A stretch of DNA of 53,915 bases from JAPLST01 sp964397565 (GTDB taxonomy: Bacteria; Auribacterota; UBA3054; JAPLST01), in contig CAYNJC010000031.1 of the NCBI GenBank assembly GCA_964397565.1, positions 1 to 53,915 of the forward strand, in the 5' to 3' direction. Both the position numbers and the translations under genes were made by a program. The notes beneath the pieces are model-generated. The model was not told the origin of the DNA. It made no database searches and worked only from the letters and a program-made list of their open reading frames with translations. How positions within the stretch are numbered: the stretch's first letter is position 1; the number at the start of each line of letters is the position of its first letter. This document shows positions 8,822 to 18,899 of the stretch, in pieces.

Positions 8822-10036
8822 ATGACGTATTTCTTGAGAATGCTGCCGATCAGTCTGATGGGTCTGCTGAGTCTGATGATGCCGACCGGGCGGCTTGGTG
8901 CAGCGGAGCAAAACGGAGATGCACTCGAAGAAGCCCAGCAAGCGGGCGCCAACCTGGCGCTCGTTGCGCTGCCGCCGCAGGTCGAGCAAGCCTTGGATCA
9001 GGCGATTGCGTTCATGCAGGCGCCGACCAGCGCCGTGACTTTGGGCGCCTTGCGCCCGCTGCTGGCGTTCATTCGCCAGGAAGCCGCCACCGGCCGGGCC
9101 TGGCAACCAAGGGACCGCTGGGACGCTGATGGCGCAGCCACACTGGTCACCTTGCCGAGTGCATTGAGCAATCACATTGCGTTGTACTACAGCGCAACCA
9201 TTCCCGATTATGCGATCTTCCCCAGCTCGATGCGCTACAGCAGCGTGCTCGACACCGCCGCGTTCACCCGCGCCACCCTGGCCTGTGTCCCGCGTGCCAT
9301 ACCGCTGAATCAGTATGCCTATGGGCGTTTCCGCTGTATCGAAGAAACCACGCCGAACCCGCAATCCGGCACGGCCTATCACTACACCAACGTTCGCGCG
9401 ATTGCGCGCCTCAATCTGGCCGGCCGCGAGATTTTTATGTCGTTCTCGGACATGCTGGGGCGCTCCAGCTATGCCGTGCGCGGCGTGGCCGTCGGGCCGG
9501 TCGACGATCATCTTTATTATTACAGCGAGAAACCAGGCACCAATCTGCGTGGCCTGAGCTGGGTCCAACCGATAATGTATATCTCCCGCTCGCTGATCGT
9601 CAATGTGGCGTTGGACAAGCGGCACACGGCCTCGTGCGCGTTTTCATGGGTGAATGCCGGCTGGCGCGGCTTGAATGTCACCCGCACCTACCATATCATC
9701 CCCATTCTGCAAACCATTCAGCAAAAGATGCTCTCTTTGGCACGGGCGCCGAATGCCTCGGCCGCGCAATTCAGCACGCTGACGGACGCAGTCATGGGGC
9801 TGCCGACCGCCCACGTGGCGGCACGTTACCAAGCCTATTGTGATTATGTCACGGCGTGGCGCGACAAAGGCAACAAGAAGGGCTTGACGTCGCTCTTAAA
9901 ACGCAGCATCTTGAGCGAACTGTACGACGCGCAGACCATGGCCCGCTTGGATGATGGTCATCGCCGCGCGCTGATCCTCCAGGAAGACGTGCGCCAGCTG
10001 CTCGGCCAGCCGACCTGGAGCGCGGGGCAGAAATAA
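8822..10036 (+). CDS. Exported protein, function unknown
   Basis: A 404-residue protein with an N-terminal signal peptide or anchor (MTYFLRMLPISLMGLLSL) and probable cleavage after the AxA-like end of that stretch. No domain is recognised. The middle is rich in aromatic residues and reads like an extracytoplasmic beta-rich fold; the last 80 residues are helical and charged. GGGAG (8812-8816) lies 5 nt before the ATG at 8822, preferred over the GTG at 8816, which overlaps that ribosome-binding site. No operon partner. I see no clear promoter between the hairpin cluster and the start. Confidence 0.75.
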   Translation: MTYFLRMLPISLMGLLSLMMPTGRLGAAEQNGDALEEAQQAGANLALVALPPQVEQALDQAIAFMQAPTSAVTLGALRPLLAFIRQEAATGRAWQPRDRWDADGAATLVTLPSALSNHIALYYSATIPDYAIFPSSMRYSSVLDTAAFTRATLACVPRAIPLNQYAYGRFRCIEETTPNPQSGTAYHYTNVRAIARLNLAGREIFMSFSDMLGRSSYAVRGVAVGPVDDHLYYYSEKPGTNLRGLSWVQPIMYISRSLIVNVALDKRHTASCAFSWVNAGWRGLNVTRTYHIIPILQTIQQKMLSLARAPNASAAQFSTLTDAVMGLPTAHVAARYQAYCDYVTAWRDKGNKKGLTSLLKRSILSELYDAQTMARLDDGHRRALILQEDVRQLLGQPTWSAGQK

Positions 10037-10128
10037 TTGCGCGCACGCGCACTGCGTAGTGCGCCATGAATAGCAGTTGCCATCGCATGCGTCTTGCCGG
10101 CATTTCACCCCAGCGGACTCTGTCAACA

Positions 10129-10316
10129 TTCAGTTAAAATGACCTGGGTTGAGTTCAGTAGAAATGTCCTCATAGGATAGAATGTGCTTCTCACAAGCAG
10201 AGGAGAAGCGAACATGAACGAGGACATCGTCATGAATGGAAAAGAGGTAGAACGATGGTATGTGATCCGGCGCGCAATAGCGGGCGAGATAACGAGGATA
10301 GCAGCGGGCGCACAGC
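10129..10316 (+). mobile_element. Remnant of a transposon end with a truncated transposase N-terminus
   Basis: Two similar 17-nt motifs, TTCAGTTAAAATGACCT (10129-10145) and TTCAGTAGAAATGTCCT (10154-10170), are spaced like subterminal repeats at an insertion-sequence end. Next come AGGAG (10201-10205) and an ATG at 10214 opening a frame that begins MNEDIVMNGKEVERWYVIRR. That start resembles the N-terminal helix-turn-helix of ISNCY/IS1202-type transposases, but similarity stops after about 30 codons. The frame then runs into the LysM gene on the other strand. Family assignment is from memory of such N-termini, without a search. The same 17-nt motif reappears at 52219-52256. Confidence 0.45.
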
Positions 10317-10383
10317 ACCCATCTCCATTGCCGGATTGCAGCCGGGAAACTTCTCCTTACAAATTCTTTCGCCGCGAAAGAAT

Positions 10384-11073
10384 TTACGGAATGCGTAGCG
10401 TCTGGCCTTCGCGCAAGGTCGTGGAGGAAGCGTTGTTCAATTCCATCAGCCGCTGGCTGCTGACCCCGAATTTGTGCGCCAAGCCGGAATACGTGTCACC
10501 GCGCTGCACGCGATAGGTGCGGCCACCCGTGGTGCTCGAACCACTAACTGCACTGCCGCTGCTCGCGCCTGCGCCAGGAATGGTCAAGCGCTGGCCGATG
10601 CGCAAGATCGCATTCGGGCTGATGCCATTGGCGCTCGCCAGCGAGTTGACCGAGACGCCGCAGCGCCGGCTGATCCCCCACAGCGTGTCGCCGCGCTGAA
10701 TCGTATAGCTCGAACCAGACGCCAAGCTTGAACTGCCGCCGCTGCGTGGCGTGGCATAATCGGGATAGCCGCGACTATCGGCCACGATCGCGCCATAGCC
10801 CGGCGTGCTGGGATAGCTGCTGGCTGAGCTGCCCGGAATCACATCCATCGCCGGCGCCGCCGGAATATCGCCGTCGCCTGCCGCAAACGCGTCGCCGCCG
10901 CTAGCGGTGCCGGTCATGTCCATGTCCAAATCATCCGGCGGCGGCATATCATTCATCGCGACCGGCTCGTCCGTTGTCATCCTGGTGTTTGGCGCACTTT
11001 TGCTGGAACAGCCACCCAGAACAACAAGACAACTCAGCACCACACCCCAGGAGATACTATGTCGCAGTGTCAT
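10384..11073 (-). CDS. LysM-domain lipoprotein
   Basis: LysM domains bind the glycan strands of peptidoglycan. The 229-residue protein starts with a lipoprotein signal (hydrophobic run ending LGGC, so lipidated cysteine at about residue 21), then a low-complexity Asp/Met/Pro and Ser/Gly-rich linker, then two LysM repeats in the last 100 residues, each with YxxQRGDT and a terminal GQ-L-IP. It is probably an envelope lipoprotein tethering to or acting near the cell wall; no catalytic domain is present. Two upstream in-frame ATGs exist; 11073 is chosen because AAGG lies 9 nt before it and the lipoprotein signal then has a normal length. Confidence 0.85.
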   Translation of the reverse strand: MTLRHSISWGVVLSCLVVLGGCSSKSAPNTRMTTDEPVAMNDMPPPDDLDMDMTGTASGGDAFAAGDGDIPAAPAMDVIPGSSASSYPSTPGYGAIVADSRGYPDYATPRSGGSSSLASGSSYTIQRGDTLWGISRRCGVSVNSLASANGISPNAILRIGQRLTIPGAGASSGSAVSGSSTTGGRTYRVQRGDTYSGLAHKFGVSSQRLMELNNASSTTLREGQTLRIP

Positions 11074-11118
11074 GGCATGCATCCTTATGTAATTCCGGTT
11101 ACAAATTTCATGCACTAT

Positions 11119-11148
11119 AGTATAGCACACTTGCCGGTGTCACTGCAA
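11119..11148 (-). promoter_or_regulatory. Promoter of the LysM lipoprotein gene; 11149-11387 has no gene
   Basis: On the minus strand, TTGCAG (11148-11143), an 18-bp spacer and TATACT (11124-11119) with extended TGC. Leader about 40 nt. The rest of the spacer up to 11387 holds only a 16-bp palindrome, GCACGGCATGCCGTGC (11346-11361), just past the end of the next gene. Confidence 0.7.
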
Positions 11149-11387
11149 GTGAACTAGAAAATGCCGGTGGGGGCCTGTGGCGTCGAAATAAAAGGTACTC
11201 ACAAATGGTTGCGTGAAGAGAGTGTAGCATACATGGGATCAGACGACGCGCTGCGAGGTGATTTTGAGCAGCGCACGCAGGGGGACGCGTGCGCGCACGC
11301 GAGTTCGGATTGATGGAGAAAATATCATGCGACCGCCCTCAGGATGCACGGCATGCCGTGCCACGCGAAGGGAAAGTCTGCGCGCGC

Positions 11388-13775
11388 CTACTTGAGCGCT
11401 GCGGCGCTCACAAAATCAATCACATTGTCCACGCCGCGGTGCAGCGTGGCGCGTGTCGTCAACTTGGTGCGCTGCTCGGTGATGTCATACTCGCCCGCTT
11501 CGCCGGTCAGCGAGAAATAATTCTCGAAGATGCCCCCTGCATAGCCATAGTTCACGCCATCGCGTCCAAGGATCAGCCATGGCCGATACAGCGGCCGGCC
11601 GTTAAGATACACGCGCCCGGCCATGACGTCCGCCGGCCGCAAGACCACCTGGGTGAATGACGCGCCCGCCGGCACGCTGAACGCCGGCGTCACATAGGCA
11701 TTGTTGGCACACTGCACATTCCAGATCGCGGTGCCGGCAAAGCGCCCGCATACTTCGCCGCGTTCATCCGTGGTCAGCAATTCTACTTCAATCAAGGCAT
11801 GCCGCGCCGGCTGGCCGTCCGGCAGCAGCAACCGCACCGTCACTTTTTCCTCACGCGGCACGTTCACCACCAAGTCCGGCAACGTCTTGTCTTCGCCGGC
11901 TACAACAGTAAAGTTCATTTTCGCGACAACGCCGGTGCCGGGTATGTATACTTTCACCGTATATGCACCCGGGCTCACTTCGACAAATTCGTAGCCGCCG
12001 TCATATGCCCGCGCCATTGCTTCGGCATACACATCTTGATTGTCGCTGTCGAGCACGACCCGCGTCGCCATCGGCTTGCCGGTAGTGTCAACCAGCCGGC
12101 CGCGCACCCGCGCGCAAGCGCTGCTCAACACAAGCGTGCCCACATCGCAACTTCGGCGCGCATCCGCCGCATATGCGCGCTGCACGTCGGCCAAGCAGGC
12201 ACTGCTGACAATCACCACGCCCGTCGCGGCATCTGTGCTCAACCTAAACCCGCCATCAGCAGCCTTCTCTGCTGTACAATAATCATACTGTGTGCGCACC
12301 TCAAACGTGCTTGGCGGAGCCGTGCCATCTGCATAACACACGCGGCCACGCACAGTGTAGGTAACGCTGGTCTCATTAACGCCAACGCGCCACTCCATCT
12401 CCCGCGTGCCGCACGGCACATTCGTCTGCGCCGCCATGCATCGCAACTGAATTTCTTCGCCGCGCTCCGCCGGCAGATCCGTCACGGCGAATTTGCCCTC
12501 TTCATCTGCGGTCACGTCCGTGTATGCCCGTGTGATGGTGTGGCGCGCACTGATGCGTGCCCGCGCACACGGCACGCCGGCCGCAGTCATCACACATCCG
12601 CTGACCAGCACGGTCGGTCGTTCGAGCCGCAACACCACTTCATTGTGCGGCTGATTGGCATACACCGCAAAGACTGCACTGGCTTTGCGCCCGTCCGCCG
12701 TCGTCGCCTGCAACCGCACCGGCACGCAGAACATTTGCTCGGTAACCGGCACGGCATACCAGTCGCAATTCGTCAAACTGACCGCAAACGCTGCCGAGTG
12801 CCGTTCTTCCAGGTAACTCGTTCTGAGCAGCATATCAACGGAAAGATCATACTGGCGCACCGCCGCGCCATGCGTGTCTTCGACTTTGACCATGATCACC
12901 GGCCGCGGATACAGCACCAAGTCACACCGGTGCGACTGGCACGGTTCCGTCGCCACAGTCACCGAACTTGCGTTTTCACACAATGGCATCTGCATGTCTG
13001 CCGTGCCGGCCTGCAATGAATACTTGCCCGGCGCTACCATGTTCGACAGCGCATACATGCCCTGCGCATCTGATGTTGTCGAGAATTCCTGCCACGCATT
13101 ATATATGTGCCGGTTCTGATCTTTCACGCTGGCAACGCTGCTGCGCAGCGCCCGACTAAGCACATCACGGCCATATTCGCGGGCCGTGACCATTGCGTTG
13201 GCAATGGGCGCGCCATCTGCGTCGCTCACGCTCCCATAAATCACCGCTGGATCATACAAATAAATGATAATCTCTTGCCCAGAATATCTTGTGCCCAACT
13301 GCTGCTTTACCACCGCATACAACGGATCATTGATGACGATCGCGCCGGCATCGCCATCCGGTGCCAACACGCCGCGCAGGGCAAAGCACCCGTGCCGGTC
13401 GGTCACGGTACTGGTCTCATTACTGCCGTCCGCCGCGCGATGCAGCACGGTCATATTGGCTACCGGCATGCCGTCACTCGCGCGCAGCACACAACCGCTG
13501 ATCATGACCAATTCCGCCGCGGACACTGCCGGCACATTCGTTGCCGCCGGCGGCCGCGGTCGTGCACAAACGACATTTTTTGTCGTTTGCGTGGCGACGG
13601 GTACCCGCGCTTCCGCAATGACATTGGTTGTTGTGTTCGTTCGTAGCACGCGCGTTGCGCGCCAATCCGCCCAATACATGAGCAGGATACCACACGCTAA
13701 GATCGCCAACAGAGCAATGCTGATGCACATCCCCGGCGCCAAGCCGCGTCGCACCACATCAGCCCACTTCTTCAT
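11388..13775 (-). CDS. Large membrane-anchored CarboxypepD_reg-repeat protein (copy 1)
   Basis: A 795-residue protein with an N-terminal cytoplasmic basic stretch and one membrane segment (about residues 18-36), then a long outside region built of carboxypeptidase-regulatory-like beta-sandwich repeats. Visible repeats have the family pattern G-x-V-x-D-x-x-G-x-P-(I/V)-x-x-A, later a DxxGxF/Y and a final APGxY/xAxGEE: near residues 95-155, 180-260, 410-470 and 560-640. Such domains act as structural or adhesive modules; no enzyme motif is seen. It is a tandem paralog of the 14047 gene, with very similar length and N-terminus (MKKW-D-VRRGLA). Its start lies 6 nt after the stop of the small 13782 gene, so they form one unit. 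There is no clear Shine-Dalgarno. Confidence 0.8.
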   Translation of the reverse strand: MKKWADVVRRGLAPGMCISIALLAILACGILLMYWADWRATRVLRTNTTTNVIAEARVPVATQTTKNVVCARPRPPAATNVPAVSAAELVMISGCVLRASDGMPVANMTVLHRAADGSNETSTVTDRHGCFALRGVLAPDGDAGAIVINDPLYAVVKQQLGTRYSGQEIIIYLYDPAVIYGSVSDADGAPIANAMVTAREYGRDVLSRALRSSVASVKDQNRHIYNAWQEFSTTSDAQGMYALSNMVAPGKYSLQAGTADMQMPLCENASSVTVATEPCQSHRCDLVLYPRPVIMVKVEDTHGAAVRQYDLSVDMLLRTSYLEERHSAAFAVSLTNCDWYAVPVTEQMFCVPVRLQATTADGRKASAVFAVYANQPHNEVVLRLERPTVLVSGCVMTAAGVPCARARISARHTITRAYTDVTADEEGKFAVTDLPAERGEEIQLRCMAAQTNVPCGTREMEWRVGVNETSVTYTVRGRVCYADGTAPPSTFEVRTQYDYCTAEKAADGGFRLSTDAATGVVIVSSACLADVQRAYAADARRSCDVGTLVLSSACARVRGRLVDTTGKPMATRVVLDSDNQDVYAEAMARAYDGGYEFVEVSPGAYTVKVYIPGTGVVAKMNFTVVAGEDKTLPDLVVNVPREEKVTVRLLLPDGQPARHALIEVELLTTDERGEVCGRFAGTAIWNVQCANNAYVTPAFSVPAGASFTQVVLRPADVMAGRVYLNGRPLYRPWLILGRDGVNYGYAGGIFENYFSLTGEAGEYDITEQRTKLTTRATLHRGVDNVIDFVSAAALK

Positions 13776-13781
13776 CAGAAT

Positions 13782-13997
13782 TCACACGGCAATACGCGTG
13801 AGGTCGCATAGACACGCTTGGCGCACGGACGCCCGCACGTCTCCGCGGCGCAATGCATCGCGCACATCATCAAGCCGGCAGGCATCTTCAAGCGAAAGAT
13901 AGGGAGACCAGCCTTTGTCAGTCTCAATCAATTCCACGTCGACTTCTGCGACGTAGTTTCTTTCATGAATTGATTTAGTGTGCTTCCGCTTCAACAT
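13782..13997 (-). CDS. Small acidic antitoxin-like protein
   Basis: A 71-residue protein with a basic N-terminus, an acidic middle strand (VAEVDVELIETDKGWSPYLS) and a predicted helix ending in DDVRDALRRGDV. I recognise the WSPYLSLEDA...LDDVR.ALRRGD pattern as a widespread small-protein family often found beside toxin-like genes, but no toxin partner is present here and no role is proven. AGGAG lies 6 nt before the second of two adjacent ATG codons, which is taken as the start. It is the first gene of a two-gene unit with the large paralog at 11388-13775. Confidence 0.7.
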   Translation of the reverse strand: MLKRKHTKSIHERNYVAEVDVELIETDKGWSPYLSLEDACRLDDVRDALRRGDVRASVRQACLCDLTRIAV

Positions 13998-14046
13998 CAT
14001 TTACTCCTGGTGATATGATACACGTTCACACTGAATGCGTCAAGCT

Positions 14047-16452
14047 TCAACGCTCGTTCTGCTGAATCTCCCGCGCTGCGTCAGTCTTGAAGTTGATCAC
14101 ATTATCCACGCCGCGATGCAGCGTGGCGCGTGTCGTCAACTTGGCGCGTTGCTCGATTATGACATACTCGCCCTCTTCGCCGGTCAGCGAGAAATAATTC
14201 TCGAAGGTGCCCTCTGCATTGCCGCTGTACAGGCCATCGCGTTGAAACATCAGCCATAGCCGATACAGTGGCCGGCCGTCGAGATACACGCGCCCGGCCA
14301 TGACGTCCGCCGGCCGCAAGACTACCTGGGTAAACGACGCGCCCGCCGGCACGCTGAACGCCGGCGTCACATAGGAATTGTTGCCGCAGTGCACATTCCA
14401 GATCGCGGTGCCGGCAAAGCGCCCGCATACTTCGCCGCGCTCATCCGTGGTCAGAAGATACGAGTCTATGAAGGCATAGCGCGCCGGCTGGCCGTCCGAC
14501 AGCAGCAGTCGCACCGTCACTTTTTCCTCACGCGGCACGTTCACCACCATGTCCGGCAACGTCTTGTCTTCGCCGGCTACAACAGTAAAGTTCATTTTCG
14601 CGACAACGCCGGTGCCGGGTATGTATACTTTCACCGTATATGCGCCAGGGCTCACTTCGACAAATTCGTAGCCGCCGTCATATGCCCGCGACATTGCCTC
14701 GGCATACACATCTTGATTGTCGCTATCGAGTACGACACGTATCGCCATCGGCTTGCCTGAATTGTCAACCAGCCGGCCGTGCACCCGTGCGCAAGCACTG
14801 CTCAACACAATCGTGCCCACATCGCAACTTCGGCTCGCATCCGCCGCATATGCGCGCTGCGCATCGGCAAAGCCCGCGCTGCTGACCACCACCACCCCCG
14901 TGGCGTCATGCGTGCTCAAGCTAAAACCGCCATCAGCAGCCTTCTCTGCTCTACCTATATCATAATGTGTAGCCACCTCATACCTGCTTGGCGGAGCCGT
15001 GCCATTCGCATAACACACACGGCCACGCACAGTGTAGGTAACGCTGGTCTGATTGGTGTCAACACGCCACTCCATGTCACGCGTGCCGCATGGCACATTC
15101 GTCTGTGCTGCCATGCATCTCAAGCGAATTTCTTCGCCGCGCTCCGCCGGCAGACCAGTCACGGTGAAATTACCCGCACCATCTGTTTTCACATAAATGA
15201 ATCCTCGTGTAAGCGTGTGAACAGCGCTGATAGTTTCCTGGGCACACGGCACGCCGTCCGCAGTCATCACACATCCGCTGACCAGCACGGTGGGTTGTTC
15301 GAGCCGCAGCACTACTTCATTGCGCGGCTGATTGGCATACACCGCAAACACCGCGCCGGCACTGCGCCCATCCGCCGCCGTCGCTTGCAGCCGCACCGGC
15401 ACGCAGAACATTTGCTCGGTAACAGGAACAGCATACCATTCACAATTCGTCAAACTCACCGCAAGCGCTGCCGAGTGCCGCTCTTCCAGGAAACCCGTTC
15501 TGCACAGCATATCAACGCAAAGATCATACTGGCACACCGCCGCGCCATGCGCGTCTTCAACTTTGACCATGATCACCGGCCGCGGATACAGCACCAAGTC
15601 ACAGCGGTGTGACTGGCACGGTTCCGTTGCCACAGTTGTCGCGCTCACATTTTCACACAATGGCATCTGCATCTCTGCCGTGCCGGCCTGCAATGAGTAC
15701 TTGCCCGGCGCAACCATATTCGACAGTGCATACATTCCCAGCGCATCTGATGTTGTCGAGAATTCCTGCCACGCATGGAATCTGTACCTGCCCTGGTCTT
15801 TAACACTGGCAATGCTGCTGCGCAGCGCGCGGCAAAGAACATTTGGGCCATATTCTCGGGCCGTGACCATTGCATTGGAAATGGGCGCGCCATCTGCGTC
15901 GCTCACGCTCCCATAAATCACCGCTGGATCATACAAATAGATGACAATTTCTTGCCCGGAATATCTTGTGCCCAACTCCTGCTTTACCGCCGCATATAAC
16001 GGATCATTGATGACGAGCGCGCCGGCATCGCCATCCGGTGCCAACACGCCGCGCATGGCAAAGCGCCCGTGCCGGTCGGTCACGGTACTGGTCTCATTAC
16101 TGCCACTCGCCGCGCGATGCAGCACCGTCAGATCGGCCACCGGCATGCCGTCACGCGCGCGCAGCACACAACCGCTGATCATGACCATTTCCGCCGCGGA
16201 CACTGCCGGCGCATTTGTTGCCGCGAGCGGCTGTGGTCGTGCACAAACGACATTTTTTGTCGTTTGCGTGGCGACGGGCATCCAGATTTTCGCAATCACA
16301 TTGCTGTTTGTGTTCGTTCGTGACCCGCGCGTTACGCGCCAATCCGCCCAATGCATGAACAACACACCAAACGCCACAATCACAAATAAAGCAACACTGA
16401 TGCGCGTTCCCAGCGCCAAACCGCGCCGCACCTCATCAGGCCACTTCTTCAT
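14047..16452 (-). CDS. Large membrane-anchored CarboxypepD_reg-repeat protein (copy 2)
   Basis: A 801-residue tandem paralog of the 11388-13775 product with the same plan: short basic cytoplasmic N-terminus, a single membrane segment at about 18-36, then several CarboxypepD_reg-type beta-sandwich repeats outside. Identity is very high over the last third (for example the segment around DSDNQDVYAEAMSRAYDGG) and lower around residues 430-560, so divergence is uneven along the gene. The C-terminus differs: it ends TDAAREIQQNER where copy 1 ends VSAAALK. GGAGG lies 5 nt before the ATG, a better ribosome-binding site than copy 1 has. Role unknown; a cell-surface scaffold or adhesin is plausible. 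Confidence 0.8.
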   Translation of the reverse strand: MKKWPDEVRRGLALGTRISVALFVIVAFGVLFMHWADWRVTRGSRTNTNSNVIAKIWMPVATQTTKNVVCARPQPLAATNAPAVSAAEMVMISGCVLRARDGMPVADLTVLHRAASGSNETSTVTDRHGRFAMRGVLAPDGDAGALVINDPLYAAVKQELGTRYSGQEIVIYLYDPAVIYGSVSDADGAPISNAMVTAREYGPNVLCRALRSSIASVKDQGRYRFHAWQEFSTTSDALGMYALSNMVAPGKYSLQAGTAEMQMPLCENVSATTVATEPCQSHRCDLVLYPRPVIMVKVEDAHGAAVCQYDLCVDMLCRTGFLEERHSAALAVSLTNCEWYAVPVTEQMFCVPVRLQATAADGRSAGAVFAVYANQPRNEVVLRLEQPTVLVSGCVMTADGVPCAQETISAVHTLTRGFIYVKTDGAGNFTVTGLPAERGEEIRLRCMAAQTNVPCGTRDMEWRVDTNQTSVTYTVRGRVCYANGTAPPSRYEVATHYDIGRAEKAADGGFSLSTHDATGVVVVSSAGFADAQRAYAADASRSCDVGTIVLSSACARVHGRLVDNSGKPMAIRVVLDSDNQDVYAEAMSRAYDGGYEFVEVSPGAYTVKVYIPGTGVVAKMNFTVVAGEDKTLPDMVVNVPREEKVTVRLLLSDGQPARYAFIDSYLLTTDERGEVCGRFAGTAIWNVHCGNNSYVTPAFSVPAGASFTQVVLRPADVMAGRVYLDGRPLYRLWLMFQRDGLYSGNAEGTFENYFSLTGEEGEYVIIEQRAKLTTRATLHRGVDNVINFKTDAAREIQQNER

Positions 16453-16514
16453 TCACGCCTCCACTCAAGTGATCCGCGCAGAAATTATTTGCCTGTGAGA
16501 GCATAGTCGTTGCG

Positions 16515-17753
16515 TTACCCGACCGCCCAGAGCACCTGCAACGGCACGGCCCAGCACTGCTCTCCAAACGGCACGAGCATGTCGCCGGCATACAGAATCA
16601 CCCCGGCCACAAATCGCTTTTTCGCCAACGTGGCTAGTTCACGCAAGCCGGCGAAATCAGCGGCGCCGACGGTGGCAGATGCCTTCACTTCAATGCCCAC
16701 GAGACGCCCGTCGCGCGCTTCGAGCACGCAATCTACCTCGCGGCCCGCTGCCGTGCGGAAATGCCAGAGTGCGGCGGCGGTACCGCACCACGTCATTTGC
16801 TTCAGCAATTCCGCCAGCACAAAATTCTCGTACAGTGCGCCTTTGCCCGGTGTCGCAGCGGCCAGTGTCGCAGCGGTACTGCCGTGCAAGTATGCCATCA
16901 GGCCCGTGTCGCACAAATACACCTTTGGGGTTTTCACAAGTCGTTTGCTGATGTTGGCATGCCATGGCGGCACCACCCGGATCAGGAATGTCGCTTCCAG
17001 CAGGGTCAGGTAGCGCTTCAACGTGCTGTGCGGAATTCCCAGACTGCGTGAGACATCCGCGATATTGAGCAAATTCCCGGCGCGCCCCGCAAGTAGCGTC
17101 AGCAAGCGCGGCATGTCGGTCAAGCCGATGATGTGCGCGAGGTCGCGTACATCGCGTTGCAACACCGTGGTGAGATACGCGCCAAACCATTCGTGGCGCC
17201 TGCGTTCGTCGACGCGCGCAACAGCTTCAGGAAAACCACCGCGCGCAATCCGGGCTGTGTGACCGGGCGGCGCGGCGGCAATCCGCCCCATCCGCAGGGT
17301 TGACGGGCGGAACACACGCTCAATGAAGTGATCGCGCACGCCGGCAAGCTCACCCTGTGACAACGGCCACAACGCGATGATCTCCATGCGCCCTGCCAGC
17401 GATTCCGACAAGCGTGGCAGCGTCAGCACATTGGCGGAGCCGGTCAACAGAAAGCGACCCGGCCGCCGATCACGGTCGACTGCCAACTTGAGCGCGGGAA
17501 ACAACGTCGGCACCTTCTGGACTTCATCAATGATGACCATGCCGGCGCTGTGCCGAATAAAGCCGGCGGGATCGTGTGCCGCGGCGGCAAGCGTGCCGGC
17601 GTCATCAAAGGTAACGTAGGTGCTGTCGGCATGCTGGCTGGCGATCTGCTGCACCAGAGTCGTCTTGCCGGTCTGGCGCGGGCCATTGATGAAGACGACG
17701 GGCGTATCCGCGAGCGCCGCCGTGATGCGGGTCATGACATTGCGCTGGTACAT
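16515..17753 (-). CDS. AAA ATPase of the DUF4143 type
   Basis: A 412-residue protein with an N-terminal AAA domain (Walker A GPRQTGKTT at about 22-30, Walker B VIIDEVQKV near 77-85, sensor LLTGSAN near 107) and a C-terminal DUF4143 domain that includes a PD-(D/E)XK-like segment (REVDCVLEARDGRLVGIEVK). Members are common single genes, often in genomic islands, with unknown role; toxin-antitoxin or defence links have been proposed. An upstream in-frame ATG exists, but the promoter puts the transcription start on the ATG at 17753 (MYQRNVMTRI), so the mRNA should be leaderless. Next downstream on the same strand is a CarboxypepD_reg gene, 62 bp away. Confidence 0.88.
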   Translation of the reverse strand: MYQRNVMTRITAALADTPVVFINGPRQTGKTTLVQQIASQHADSTYVTFDDAGTLAAAAHDPAGFIRHSAGMVIIDEVQKVPTLFPALKLAVDRDRRPGRFLLTGSANVLTLPRLSESLAGRMEIIALWPLSQGELAGVRDHFIERVFRPSTLRMGRIAAAPPGHTARIARGGFPEAVARVDERRRHEWFGAYLTTVLQRDVRDLAHIIGLTDMPRLLTLLAGRAGNLLNIADVSRSLGIPHSTLKRYLTLLEATFLIRVVPPWHANISKRLVKTPKVYLCDTGLMAYLHGSTAATLAAATPGKGALYENFVLAELLKQMTWCGTAAALWHFRTAAGREVDCVLEARDGRLVGIEVKASATVGAADFAGLRELATLAKKRFVAGVILYAGDMLVPFGEQCWAVPLQVLWAVG

Positions 17754-17759
17754 GGTGAT

Positions 17760-17788
17760 ATTATAACCATTCCGTGGTGAATTTGCAA
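17760..17788 (-). promoter_or_regulatory. Promoter giving a leaderless mRNA for the DUF4143 ATPase
   Basis: On the minus strand: TTGCAA (17788-17783), a 17-bp spacer, TATAAT (17765-17760), then six bases and the ATG at 17753. The normal +1 position falls on the A of the start codon. Confidence 0.8.
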
Positions 17789-17825
17789 GCACCGGGATTT
17801 CTCATCGCACGCGAAGCGTCGCGGT

Positions 17826-18895
<1,070 letters not shown>

Positions 18896-18899
<4 letters not shown>

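Larger units (their letters stand above)
11388..16452. repeat. Tandem direct duplication of a 2.4-kb gene
   Basis: 11388-13775 and 14047-16452 are direct repeats of about 2.4 kb that differ by scattered substitutions and a few small indels. Stretches of well over 100 bp are almost identical (for example 11865-12010 against 14525-14670) next to stretches with many changes. Confidence 0.85.

Noticed and set aside
10232..10516. Intact transposase gene starting near 10214
   Set aside because: Only about 30 codons resemble a transposase; the rest of the frame is antisense to the LysM gene.
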